Assembly: GCA_018401235.1 (NCBI GenBank)
Contig: JAGYLC010000009.1
Location: 1 to 35,648 of the forward strand
DNA: 35,648 nucleotides
DNA from: Kiritimatiellia bacterium
Lineage (GTDB): Bacteria; Verrucomicrobiota; Kiritimatiellia; SS1-B-03-39; UBA6053
Direction: 5' to 3'
Shown here: piece by piece, positions 1-8,194 of the stretch
Layout: each line of letters begins with the position of its first letter
Numbering within the stretch: position 1 is the stretch's first letter
Translations under genes and position numbers: made by a program
The notes under the pieces: model-generated
The model's input: only the letters and a program-made list of their open reading frames with translations
What the model was told of the DNA's origin: nothing
Databases searched by the model: none

Positions 1-2411
1 TCAAGGCCGTATTAGACGCCCTCGATCTCCCTTCCCCGCCTCCCCGCTTCACCGTGGGCATCACTGACGATGTCACCCGCCTCAGCCTGACCACTGGCCC
101 GGACCTGCATCTCGAACCCGACTCCCGCACCCGCGCCCTGTTTTACGGACTCGGCTCCGACGGCACCGTCGGCGCCAACAAAAGCACTGTCAAGATCCTC
201 AGTCGCCTTCCGGGCATGCACGCCCAGGTATATTTCGTCTACGACTCCAACAAATCCGGTTCCCGCACCGTCTCCCATCTCCGCTTCGGCCCCGACCCCA
301 TTCGCGCGCCTTATCTCATCGAATCCGCCAACTTCATCGCCTGCCATTCTTTTGCCTTTGTCCGGCAAATCGACATTCTCGAACGGGCCGCTCCCGGAGC
401 TGTCCTGCTGCTCAACAGCCCCCATCCCCCGGACCGCATTCTCCAACAACTCCCCTCCGAACTGCTGGAAAAAATCCAAGACCTCGATCTCTCCCTTTAC
501 GTGATCGACGCCTCCCGGGCAGCCCGCGAAAGCGGACTGGGCGGGCGCATCAACACCATCATGCAAACCTGTTTTTTCGCGCTGAGTTCCGTGCTCCCCC
601 GCGACCGGGCCCTGGACGCCATCCGCGACTCCATCCGCGAAACCTACGGACACAAAGGCCAACAGGTGGTGAACCAAAACCTGGCCGCCGTCGATACCGC
701 CCTCGATTGCTTACATGCGGTGCCCCTCTCCGGAGAGCCGCTTTCCGGGATTCCCCGGCCCCCCGCCGTTCCCGACCACGCCCCCGAATTCGTGCGCGAT
801 GTCACCGCCAAACTGCTGCGGGATCAGGGGGATCTTCTACCCGTCAGCGCCATGCCCATCGACGGTACCTGGCCGGTGGACACCGCCCGCTGGAACCAGC
901 GCGATCTCTCCCCCCTCGCCCCGGTGTGGGAACCCGACCTCTGCATTCAATGCGGACATTGCGTGGTGATCTGCCCCCACGGAGTCATCCAAGTCAAACA
1001 AGCCGCCTCCGAAGACCTTAAAAATGCCCCGCCCGATTTCCCCGCTCCCGCCCTGCGCGGGCAATCCGAGGAGAATCGACACTACCTCCTGCAACTCAAT
1101 CTCCCCAACTGCACCGGCTGCGGACTCTGCGTCGAAATCTGCCCCGCCCGCAGCAAAACCCAATCCAATCTCAAAGCCCTGCATCAAGAGGAGAAAGCTC
1201 CCCGACTCGATCGCGAGGAAGTCCATCTCGACTTTTTCCGTCAGGTCCCCGCCCAACAGGAGCAAACCCAGTCCCGCACCCTCCGCGGCGTACAATTTCT
1301 ACCCCAGCGCTTTGAATTTCCCGGCGCCTGCGCCGGCTGTGGCGAAACCGCCGCCCTCAAACTCGTCAGCCAACTCTTCGGAGACCGCATGTTGGTGGCC
1401 AACGCCACCGGCTGTTCCTCCATCTTTGGCGGCAACCTCCCCACCACCCCCTGGACCGTAGACGCAAACGGACGCGGTCCGGCCTGGGCCAATTCCCTCT
1501 TCGAAGACAATGCCGAATTCGGCTACGGATTCCGCCTCTCCGCCGACCTCAAACGTCAACAAGCCCACGACCTGCTCCGCGAGTTGTCCGGCCACGGAGT
1601 GGCCCCCGACCTCGTCGAATCTTTGCTCACCGCACCTCAAGAGATCCCCTCCGAAATCGAGGCCCAGCGACAGCGCCTGCAGGAACTCGATCAGCAACTG
1701 ACCCGACTGGACACAGACGACCCGCGCGTGCCCCGCCTGCGCAGCGTGGTCGACAGCCTGATTGACCGCTCCGTGTGGATCGTCGGCGGCGACGGCTGGG
1801 CCTGCGACATCGGATTCGGCGGACTCGACCACGTCCTGGCCGGCGGACGCAACCTCAACATTTTAGTACTCGACACCGAAGTCTATTCCAACACTGGCGG
1901 ACAAGCCTCCAAATCCACCCCCCTGGGTGCCATCGCCAAATTCGCCACCGGAGGAAAGCTCACCGCCAAAACCGATCTCGCCCTGCACGGAATGCTCAAA
2001 GGCAACGTCTACGTCGGCACCATCGCCCTCGGCGCCAAACTCCCCCAGGCCCTGCGCACCCTTCAGGAAGCCGAAGCCTGGCCCGGCCCCTCGCTGGTTC
2101 TCTCCTACAGCCCCTGCATCGCCCACGGCTATCCCCTGCAGCACTCCCTCGAACAACAGCACAACGCAGTGCAAAGCGGACATTGGCCCCTCCTCCGCTA
2201 CAACCCCGCCCTCCGCCAACAAGGCAAATCCCCCCTCACCCTCGACAGCCCCGTCGAACCCGTCCTCGCCCTCAAAACCTACCTCTACAACGAACTTCGC
2301 TACAACCTCCTCCACCTCACCAACCCCGACACCGCCGCCGATCTCCTCCACCAAGCCGAAACCCACATCAAAGAGCGCATGCGAATGTTACAGGCACTGG
2401 GGGAGATTTGA
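1..2411 (+). CDS. nifJ: Pyruvate:ferredoxin (flavodoxin) oxidoreductase, C-terminal part (5' end outside window)
   Basis: Oxidatively decarboxylates pyruvate to acetyl-CoA and CO2 in the cytoplasm, passing electrons to ferredoxin or flavodoxin. The frame is open from the first bases, so the N-terminal pyruvate-binding domain lies upstream; about 800 residues are visible. In order: the segment FTVGITDDVTRLSL; the domain with FYGLGSDGTVGANKS; a two-cluster ferredoxin domain with CIQCGHCVVICPH and CTGCGLCVEICP; then the thiamine-diphosphate domain with ACAGCGETAALKL, ATGCSSIFGG and GGDGWACDIGFGGLDH, ending with VYSNTGGQASKSTPLGA. This is the domain order of single-chain bacterial PFOR. Codons end overwhelmingly in C or G. 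A sufU gene follows after a 120-nt gap; PFOR needs several Fe-S clusters, so the proximity makes sense but does not prove a link. Family assignment is secure. Confidence 0.95.
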   Translation, partial: KAVLDALDLPSPPPRFTVGITDDVTRLSLTTGPDLHLEPDSRTRALFYGLGSDGTVGANKSTVKILSRLPGMHAQVYFVYDSNKSGSRTVSHLRFGPDPIRAPYLIESANFIACHSFAFVRQIDILERAAPGAVLLLNSPHPPDRILQQLPSELLEKIQDLDLSLYVIDASRAARESGLGGRINTIMQTCFFALSSVLPRDRALDAIRDSIRETYGHKGQQVVNQNLAAVDTALDCLHAVPLSGEPLSGIPRPPAVPDHAPEFVRDVTAKLLRDQGDLLPVSAMPIDGTWPVDTARWNQRDLSPLAPVWEPDLCIQCGHCVVICPHGVIQVKQAASEDLKNAPPDFPAPALRGQSEENRHYLLQLNLPNCTGCGLCVEICPARSKTQSNLKALHQEEKAPRLDREEVHLDFFRQVPAQQEQTQSRTLRGVQFLPQRFEFPGACAGCGETAALKLVSQLFGDRMLVANATGCSSIFGGNLPTTPWTVDANGRGPAWANSLFEDNAEFGYGFRLSADLKRQQAHDLLRELSGHGVAPDLVESLLTAPQEIPSEIEAQRQRLQELDQQLTRLDTDDPRVPRLRSVVDSLIDRSVWIVGGDGWACDIGFGGLDHVLAGGRNLNILVLDTEVYSNTGGQASKSTPLGAIAKFATGGKLTAKTDLALHGMLKGNVYVGTIALGAKLPQALRTLQEAEAWPGPSLVLSYSPCIAHGYPLQHSLEQQHNAVQSGHWPLLRYNPALRQQGKSPLTLDSPVEPVLALKTYLYNELRYNLLHLTNPDTAADLLHQAETHIKERMRMLQALGEI

Positions 2412-2427
2412 CGGAATGTATGGGGGG

Positions 2428-2442
2428 GGCGCATCTTGCGCC
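2428..2442 (+). terminator. Short hairpin after the PFOR gene, weak terminator candidate
   Basis: GGCGCA and TGCGCC pair perfectly around a TCT loop 17 nt after the PFOR stop codon. There is no run of T afterwards, so an intrinsic terminator is only a possibility; it could equally be a processing or stability stem between nifJ and sufU. Confidence 0.25.
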
Positions 2443-2532
2443 GGAATCTTTGTCATGTTCAAGATCTCTGTCATAAACGAGGGTCCCCCTCCACACTCCC
2501 CTTTCTATTTGCCACTCTTCCCCAAGTGGAGT

Positions 2533-2955
2533 ATGAATCATTCTGTCATGTACCACGATCACCTCCTCCACCTCTCCAGAGACATGCGCTTCCGACACTC
2601 GGAACGTCTACCCGACCCCTCTTCCGAAGGTCGGAACCCGGCTTGTGGCGACGAGGTGGCCCTGTACGTGGATCCAAGCGACGAAACCACCGGAACCTTG
2701 CGCGTGTATGTCCAGGGCTGCGCGGTCAGTGCCGCTTCCGCCGCCGCCATGTGCGAAGAACTCAGCAATATCCCCCCGAAAATCGCCTGTGAACGCATCA
2801 ACCAGGCCTTAACCTTTTTTGCGGGCCAGGATCCCTGGTCCCACGACTGGGGCTCCCCCTCCCTGCCCGCCCTGGGCGAAGTGCGCGCCCGCCCCATGCG
2901 CATGACCTGCGTGCGACTGGCCTGGGAAGCCCTGCAATCGGCGCTGATCGCATGA
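2533..2955 (+). CDS. sufU: SufU-type Fe-S cluster assembly protein
   Basis: About 140 residues, of the SufU family, which receives sulfur from the SufS cysteine desulfurase in the cytoplasmic SUF system. The Zn/S ligand positions are visible: NPACGDEV (first Cys and Asp), VQGCAVSAASAA (second Cys) and MTCVRLAWEAL near the C-terminus (third Cys). The extra loop between the second and third Cys, as in SufU rather than IscU, is present. The start is uncertain: ATG 2533 or ATG 2548; GGAG at 2528-2531 is too close to the first and too far from the second. No sufS, sufB, sufC or sufD lies in the window. The stop overlaps the next start by ATGA, so it is translationally coupled to the exonuclease gene. 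Confidence 0.85.
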   Translation: MNHSVMYHDHLLHLSRDMRFRHSERLPDPSSEGRNPACGDEVALYVDPSDETTGTLRVYVQGCAVSAASAAAMCEELSNIPPKIACERINQALTFFAGQDPWSHDWGSPSLPALGEVRARPMRMTCVRLAWEALQSALIA

Positions 2956-3926
2956 GCGATCTTCTGGAAGTCAGGCCCAAAGGACTGTATTGTCCCGCCG
3001 CCGATCTCTACATCGACCCCACCCGCAAGGTGGAACGGGCCATCATCACCCATGGTCATGCCGACCACGCCCGGCGGGGGCATACCTCCGCCCTCACCTC
3101 CGCCTCCGGGGCACCCATTGTGCGCGAGCGCATAGGCAGCAAAACCAAACTGCAGACTCTCCCTTTTGGAGAAGAACTGCAAATCGGCGACGCCCGGATT
3201 TCCCTGCATCCCGCCGGACACCTCCTTGGCAGCGCCCAGGTTCGCATCGAAGTGAAAGACAAAGTCGCGGTGGTCACCGGCGATTACAAACGCGGAGCCG
3301 ACCCCACCTGCGAACCCTTCGAACCCGTCCCCTGCCACCTGCTGGTCACCGAAACCACCTTCGGGTTACCCATCTACCGCTGGCCGGATCCCAAAGACAT
3401 CGCCACCGACATTCATCGCTGGTGGGCCGACAACCAGGCCGACGGCATCAACAGCGTCCTGCTGGGATACAGCCTCGGGAAAGCCCAGCGCCTGCTGGCC
3501 ATGCTGAATCCAGAGCAGGGCCCCATTTATGTTCATGGTGCCATTGTTCCTTTTCTGTCGTTCTACCGCAACGCCGGTATCACCCTTCCCTACACTCATA
3601 CGTTTAAACCCGAACCCTTTCGGGCCGAAGCCGGGAAGGCCATGCTGGTAGTCTCACCCGCCGCGTTCAGGGGACCCTTCCGACAAAAGCTCGGACCCAT
3701 CCGCGTCGGTTTCGCCTCCGGCTGGACCCTTCTCCCCAAGCGTCGACGGAACCATTCCTATGACGCCGGATTCGCGGTATCCGATCACGTCGACTGGCCC
3801 GAACTCCTGCAAACCGTCAACGACATCGGCTGCGAGGAAATCTGGGCCATGCACGGATACACCGCCGAGGTCAGCCGCTATTTCGCTGAGAAAGGCTATC
3901 GGACCCGGGACCTCAACCACTCGTGA
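2952..3926 (+). CDS. Metallo-beta-lactamase-fold exonuclease (ligase-associated DNA repair type)
   Basis: 324 residues, close in pattern to the 'ligase-associated DNA damage response exonuclease' family (TIGR04122), related to SNM1/CPSF nucleases. The metal-binding motif THGHADHARRGH lies near residue 35, followed by a second histidine in HPAGHLLGSAQ, an aspartate in VVTGDYKRG, TETTFGLP, and late SDHVDWPELL and MHGYTAEV segments. In many bacteria this gene sits beside an ATP-dependent DNA ligase and an Lhr-like helicase; here neither partner is adjacent, the upstream partner being sufU with a 4-nt overlap. The function as a DNA-processing nuclease is inferred from the family. Confidence 0.85.
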   Translation: MSDLLEVRPKGLYCPAADLYIDPTRKVERAIITHGHADHARRGHTSALTSASGAPIVRERIGSKTKLQTLPFGEELQIGDARISLHPAGHLLGSAQVRIEVKDKVAVVTGDYKRGADPTCEPFEPVPCHLLVTETTFGLPIYRWPDPKDIATDIHRWWADNQADGINSVLLGYSLGKAQRLLAMLNPEQGPIYVHGAIVPFLSFYRNAGITLPYTHTFKPEPFRAEAGKAMLVVSPAAFRGPFRQKLGPIRVGFASGWTLLPKRRRNHSYDAGFAVSDHVDWPELLQTVNDIGCEEIWAMHGYTAEVSRYFAEKGYRTRDLNHS

Positions 3927-4010
3927 AAAAAACCGGGTGGACTCCGTTTGCGTTGTTCGGAGAATGGCGTACACATGGACTTCATCTTTCACAACTCATT
4001 TGGAGCATGT

Positions 4011-4613
4011 ATGCACGTATTGGATGCCATTGAACAGCGTAGAGCCGTTAAACAGTTTGATCCCGACCACCAAATGCCCGCGGAATTGGAGTCACAACTC
4101 CTCAGCGCCGGGTGTTTGGCTCCCAGCGCATTCAATATTCAACACACCCGCTTTGTGGTGGTCAAAAATCCGGATGTGCGCAAGCAAATCCGGGCTGTCT
4201 CCTGGGACCAGGCGCAGGTGACCGATGCCTCATTGCTGATTGTGCTGTGCGCAGACACCAAAGCCTGGGAAAAAGATCCCGCTCGTTATTGGCGAAATGC
4301 CCCGGAACAAGTGCAGAACTTCATGACGAATGCCATTGATCAGTATTATCGAGGCAAGGAACAGGCTCAACGCGATGAATGCATGCGCACATGTGGATTG
4401 GCCGCGCAAACCCTTATGCTGGCGGCAAAGGGACTGGGCTACGACTCCTGTCCCATGGATGGATTTGACTTTGAGGCTGTCGCAAAACTCATCCAGTTAC
4501 CAGAAGACCATCTCATCAGCATGTTTGTGGTGGTGGGAAAAGGTATCAAAGCTCCCGCCCCCCGGCCCGGGCCTCTCGATAAATCCGAGCAGATCATCCA
4601 CGATCATTTCTAG
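4011..4613 (+). CDS. Nitroreductase family protein (FMN-dependent)
   Basis: 200 residues from ATG 4011, chosen because GGAG at 4002-4005 sits 5 nt upstream and because the family starts with this pattern (DAIEQRRAVKQFD). The FMN-binding elements RRAVKQFD, APSAFNIQ and, late, GLGYDSCPMDGFD are present. Members reduce nitro compounds, quinones or flavins with NAD(P)H; the substrate cannot be read from sequence. The base composition is visibly less GC-rich at third positions than that of the PFOR-sufU-exonuclease block just upstream, which hints at a separate origin. The gene ends 4 nt into the convergent MauE-like gene. Confidence 0.85.
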   Translation: MHVLDAIEQRRAVKQFDPDHQMPAELESQLLSAGCLAPSAFNIQHTRFVVVKNPDVRKQIRAVSWDQAQVTDASLLIVLCADTKAWEKDPARYWRNAPEQVQNFMTNAIDQYYRGKEQAQRDECMRTCGLAAQTLMLAAKGLGYDSCPMDGFDFEAVAKLIQLPEDHLISMFVVVGKGIKAPAPRPGPLDKSEQIIHDHF

Positions 4614-5065
4614 AATCGTCGTTTATCCAGGATCAACCCTGTAAGACTGACCCCGAGCCAGATCAGGTTGATTAACACATCCAGCCAGCTCATGGGATCT
4701 TCCGATCCCGTGCAGCCGCAGGAAATATCCAGCCCACGCGACATAGCCACCCCCTTGGCAATCGTGAACACCAGCATCATCCCCACCAGCAACCACCAAG
4801 ACGCGGTTCGAAAAGGCGGGGTGATCCACAGGGCCACTGCACACCAGACTTCCAACCAGGGCAAAAAATACGCCAGCGGCGGAATCCAATTCTCTGGCAA
4901 CATCCGATACCCATCTATCGACCGCGCAAACCCCTCCACATCCACCACTTTTATCCAACCCGCATAAAGAAACAGCAGCGACACCGCAACCCGGGCCAGC
5001 CATCCGCAGACTACCCATCTCCCATCTCCTATCTTCCATCTCCTATCTTCCATCTTCGACTTCAT
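4610..5065 (-). CDS. MauE/DoxX-like membrane protein
   Basis: Roughly 151 residues with four predicted membrane segments. The core matches the MauE/DoxX-like family: LFLYAGWIKVVDVEGFA, YRMLPENWIPPLAYFLPWLE, and a C-terminal GLDISCGCTG cysteine pair, as in MauE-type proteins thought to support disulfide chemistry in the periplasm. ATG 5065 overlaps the stop of the upstream rhodanese gene as ATGA, so the two are probably co-translated. The first 16 or so residues are encoded by a 14-nt tandem repeat and do not look like family sequence; the native start may have been further in. The function is inferred from the cysteines and the rhodanese neighbour. Confidence 0.75.
   Translation of the reverse strand: MKSKMEDRRWKIGDGRWVVCGWLARVAVSLLFLYAGWIKVVDVEGFARSIDGYRMLPENWIPPLAYFLPWLEVWCAVALWITPPFRTASWWLLVGMMLVFTIAKGVAMSRGLDISCGCTGSEDPMSWLDVLINLIWLGVSLTGLILDKRRF
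5015..5057. repeat. 14-nt tandem repeat at the start of the MauE-like gene
   Basis: CCATCTCCTATCTT occurs at 5022-5035 and 5036-5049, followed by a partial third unit (5050-5057) and preceded by a partial one. The unit is not a multiple of three, so each copy shifts the frame. On the minus strand it encodes a MEDRRWKIGDGRW-like stretch at the N-terminus of the membrane protein. Confidence 0.8.
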
Positions 5066-5511
5066 TCCCACCCCTCCATCCCGTCCAGATAAAGCACCCC
5101 GCCTTCAAATCCGGCCTCGCGCAAACGCAGGATCAGATGTAATCCATCGTCACAAAGCGTACCGGAGCAGTACACCACCAAGGGAGTGTCGGAATCCAAC
5201 ATCGGGGCAATCTGCGGAAAGGTCGACTCGAACTCCCGGAGCGGCAACGACATCGCCATCGGAATATGCCCCTGGTCGTACTCCTGTTGGCTGCGGGCAT
5301 CCAGAAACAAATGGCTGCCCAATTCCAGAAAACGCCGGGCTTCCACACTGCCAATAATCTCCACCTCGGCTTCCCCGGCGGCCGCCTTCACCGGCGACAC
5401 CCGAAACTGCTCCAGAGTGAAAGGCTCCTTCGACAGCGAATACGACATCCACGCCGTCAGTGCGCTGACTCCCAGTAAAAGTACCATTCCGAATAAATTT
5501 GTTTTCAGCAT
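5062..5511 (-). CDS. Membrane-anchored rhodanese-domain protein
   Basis: 149 residues. An N-terminal hydrophobic segment (LFGMVLLLGVSALTAWMSY) acts as a signal anchor; the rhodanese domain follows, with LFLDARSQQEYDQGHIPMA and the active loop VVYCSGTLCDDG, where the first Cys is the expected sulfur-accepting residue. It ends YLDGMEGW, as usual for single-domain rhodaneses. It probably acts on the periplasmic side in sulfur transfer or thiol chemistry. It is the first gene of a two-gene leftward operon with the MauE-like protein. The 406-nt region upstream (5512-5917) has no gene and holds the large hairpin listed next. Confidence 0.85.
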   Translation of the reverse strand: MLKTNLFGMVLLLGVSALTAWMSYSLSKEPFTLEQFRVSPVKAAAGEAEVEIIGSVEARRFLELGSHLFLDARSQQEYDQGHIPMAMSLPLREFESTFPQIAPMLDSDTPLVVYCSGTLCDDGLHLILRLREAGFEGGVLYLDGMEGWE

Positions 5512-5632
5512 ATCATGAGATCGTTTTTCGTTTCAGTACCATAAAATCTGCCGCATAGCAAAACCGTATCAGATCCCCTGACAATCCCTGAACCCCACCT
5601 TGGGGATTTGCGGCGGGGGCGCCGCGTGCTGT

Positions 5633-5812
5633 GAGTGACGCATTCGGCCCATCACCTTCTGGCCCGTTCAGGTTATGTGGACGGCGGGCGTTCAGTTTGC
5701 CCTGAGTTTGGTGTTTTCGGGGAGGGAGTGTGATCTCTTGATCCCGACTCTCCCCGAAAGTGCCAAAGACAGGGTGAAATCAACGCCCACCGGACACCCG
5801 AATGCGTCACTC
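5633..5812. repeat. Large imperfect inverted repeat (180 nt), possible structured RNA or MITE-like element
   Basis: The outer arms GAGTGACGCATTCGG (5633-5647) and CCGAATGCGTCACTC (5798-5812) pair perfectly over 15 bp. Further in, GGCGGGCGTTCAG...GCCCTG pairs imperfectly with CAGGGTGAAATCAACGCCCACC, then TTTGG with CCAAA, then TTCGGGGA with TCCCCGAA around a terminal loop near 5725-5745. One side carries about 34 extra nt. No coding sequence overlaps. It sits between divergent genes, the rhodanese on the left and the broken bcp on the right. Confidence 0.6.
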
Positions 5813-5917
5813 CCCCTGCATGGTATCTCAAAATCTTAAAATTCCTCTCAAATCCCTCATTGCCAAAATTGTGTGGTGGACTACTCTACTCCTCTCACTC
5901 AACACAGGGAGAATCAT

Positions 5918-6373
5918 ATGAGTATCGCGAAGGAAAATCCGCCCCGATTTCAAACTGGCATGGCAAGCTGCATCGCCTTGCCGACTATGCGAAGGCAAAA
6001 CCGTGTTGGTCTATTTTTACCCCAAAGACGACACCCCCCGGCTGCACCAAGGGCGTGCGGCTTCGGGACCTGTCTGCCGATTTTGCCGCGCAGGATGTGG
6101 TGGTCCTGGGTATCTCCCCGACGGCGGCGACGATCACAGGCCTTCGCCGAAATTCGACCTTCCCCTTTCCTCTGCTCTCCGGATGAGGACAAATCCGTAA
6201 TGAACACCTATGAACGCCTACGGGAGAAAATGATGTATGGCAAGAAATCCGTGGGCGTGATCCGCTCCACCGTGGTCATCGGCCCCCGACGGAACCGTGC
6301 TTAAGCATTGGAAAAAGGTGCCCAAGGCGGAAACCCATCCCGGAAGGTTCTGGAATTCATTTCCAGTCTGTGA
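5918..6373 (+). pseudogene. bcp: Thioredoxin-dependent peroxiredoxin Bcp/PrxQ, frameshifted
   Basis: Reading across three frames recovers a full PrxQ-type peroxiredoxin: LADY, LVYFYPKDDTP followed by GCTK with the peroxidatic Cys, RDLSADFAAQDVVVLGIS, FDLPFPLLS, DEDKSVMNTY, EKMMYGKKSVGVIRST, VVIGP, and a C-terminal KHWKKVPKAETHPG then VLEFISSL. The breaks are small and several sit in homopolymers: one extra C in ACCCCCCGG near 6036, bases missing near 6054-6066, one extra C in CGGCCCCCG near 6286, one A missing near 6347. ATG 5918 has an upstream AGGGAG. The residues between breaks are well conserved, so a sequencing error in a functional gene is as likely as a true pseudogene. Confidence 0.85.
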
Positions 6374-7191
6374 GTGCCCAAACGGTTGAGGCTCTAAGCC
6401 GTCTCACGGCCCGCGGGCGACGGGCGCTGGGTGGAATTTACCAACGCTTCAATCATTCTTGCTATCGAACGTCCCGATCCGCTTGACTTCGTGTGGAGTT
6501 TCCCGGAAAAGCCGACCGGGAAGTCGCCGCCTACCGGGCGGCTGCCGCTCTCGCATATGGACGGGTCGCGTCCATCCAATCCACTGCTGCGCGATCTGGA
6601 TCGACGCTGGGGTGTTTCTTTCGCCAGCCGCCTTTGTCTATCAGGCCTCTCGGCCCGCGAACAACGGAAGCCCTCAAGGGATTTTGCCATCAGTGGACCC
6701 ACCCGAGAACCATCTGCTGGCCCTGCTTCAGGGTTGGGCGGCGGTGCACACGCGAGTCCGATTCCCCACCGTCTCCGCGACAGTGGAATGTCCCCGCTAT
6801 CGGGATGCGCTGGTGGAGGTGGTGCGTGACATGCGCGAGGCGGCAGACGACGATCAGGGCATCTCCTCCCCGATCCGGCCGCGAACAGCGCCTGTAAACG
6901 CCTGGCGATGTGGCTGCGTTGGATGGTGCGCAAAGATGAAATTGATCCGGGACTTTGGTCCGACGGCAGCTTTCGGACTCTGGGTGCCTCTGGACACCCA
7001 CATGTTCCACATCGCCAAGCACCTGCGCCTCACCCGACGTCGGGCACCCGGATGCCGAAGCCGCCCGTCGCATCACCGCCGCCTTCGCCCCGCATGAGAC
7101 CGACGACCCCGTTCGCTACGATTTTGCCATCACCCGTCTGGGGATGAACACGCCCCACGGCTCACACAGCTCCCTCAGCCCCTCCCGATAG
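6370..7191 (+). pseudogene. TIGR02757/DUF2400 family protein, frameshifted
   Basis: The family has no known biochemical role. GTG 6370 overlaps the bcp stop (GTGA), and in shifting frames one reads an N-terminal helix, YQRFNHSCY, DPLDFVW, ADREVAAY, ALAYGRVASIQ, then LLQGWAAVHTRV, MWLRWMVRKDEIDPGLW, VPLDTHMFHIAKHLRLT and finally DDPVRYDFAITRLGM. The LRWMVR-D-DPGLW and PLDTH elements are the family signature. At least five small indels interrupt the frame. The length with indels repaired (about 274 codons) is normal. The 3' end overlaps the convergent epimerase by about 75 nt, though both ends are uncertain because of the indels. Confidence 0.78.
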
Positions 7192-7998
7192 CTGGATGGC
7201 GAAGCGTGACCCCAGACTTTTCAGCTTGTCCGTGCAAATGCGTTTATTGCCCCGGTGGCCGCTGGCCCGCCGGGGATGATCGATCCAGACACCGCTTCGG
7301 ACGACCACCAAGTCTCCGCACCCAGGCGAAGATCTCTCTTTTCGCAGGGCCGGGCAGGCATCACTGACCAGCAGCACCGGAGGAGAGCAATTCCGGCCCG
7401 CCAGAAACGACACCACCTCCGCCACATCGTCCCCGTGAATCTGATTGGACCATACCTCGGGTTTTAAAGGGTCTTTCCCGCATGGCCTGCCTGCACCAGA
7501 CGCTCCCGCCCGGCCCGGCCCTGGCCCGCTCAACCGTAAAATCGAACAGGTATCGCCAGGCCACCTGCAACGCCCGCTCCGCTTCCAATTGAACCTCCCC
7601 ATTCCGATGCAAAGGCCAGGGTTCGGTCTGCTCATCCACCTCCCCCTCGGTTTCGCCATACACTCCTGTGCTCCCCAGCATCCACACCCGCGAAATTGCC
7701 GCCAACCGCAAGGCCTCCATTAGACGCCCAGGAATGCGCGTCCACATACAAGGCCCGATAGTCCGCCGGATCTTTCAGCCCCGTGCCCGAGAGGGTGGAA
7801 ATTAGCAGATCCATTTTCGGGAGTTCCCTAACGCGTTCAAACCCTCTTTCGTGGCACGTCGCCTTTAACCACCGTAACCTGAGGACCTCCTTGCAAACCC
7901 CACTACGATTGAGCCCCCTGACTTCGTGTCCAGCCGCTTGTAGGTGCTTTAAAAAATTCGGCTGCCGGTAAATCCGGTGCCGCAACAAAAATTCTCAT
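7116..7998 (-). pseudogene. NAD-dependent epimerase/dehydratase-like (YeeZ-type SDR), frameshifted
   Basis: The ATG at 7998 is preceded by GGAG at a good distance. Across frames on the minus strand: MRIFVA, FLKHLQAAGHEVRGLNRS, KMDLLISTLSGTG, ALRLAAISRVWMLGSTGVYGE, QTEPWPLHRNGEVQLEAER, NQIHGDDVAEVVSFLAG, LLVSDACPALR, and a late YREGLRELCEPWG. STGVYG and the HGDDVA element are typical of atypical extended SDR proteins of the YeeZ group. The Rossmann glycines near the start are blurred by indels. The substrate is unknown. The given 3' end is the first stop in the frame of the last recognisable segment. Confidence 0.75.
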
Positions 7999-8035
7999 TC
8001 GTCAAACTCCTTTTTCGTGTTATAGTCAAGGTATC

Positions 8036-8194
8036 ATGTTTAAAGAAGTACTCAAACAAATGTTACCTTTCTTCATTCTACTGGCGGTGCTGTGGCTGGC
8101 CGCCGAAATTCTGGAGAGAAGTTTTTCCGGTGGCCCCAGCCGCATCAGCCCCGCCACGGAGCCCCCCGCCTGGGAAGCATCCGGCCCTGAATGA
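8036..8194 (+). CDS. Small single-pass membrane protein (52 aa)
   Basis: ATG 8036 to TGA 8194 encodes a short protein with one clear hydrophobic helix (MLPFFILLAVLWLAAEIL) followed by a Pro/Ser-rich tail. The stop overlaps the DCC oxidoreductase start as ATGA, which argues for real translation and coupling. AAGG lies about 6 nt upstream of the ATG. No family is recognised. It could tether or assist the downstream thiol oxidoreductase, but this rests on position alone. Confidence 0.55.
   Translation: MFKEVLKQMLPFFILLAVLWLAAEILERSFSGGPSRISPATEPPAWEASGPE

Noticed and set aside
1927-2532. Upstream extension of sufU
   Set aside because: It overlaps the well-supported PFOR coding sequence in another frame and resembles no family before residue MYHDH.
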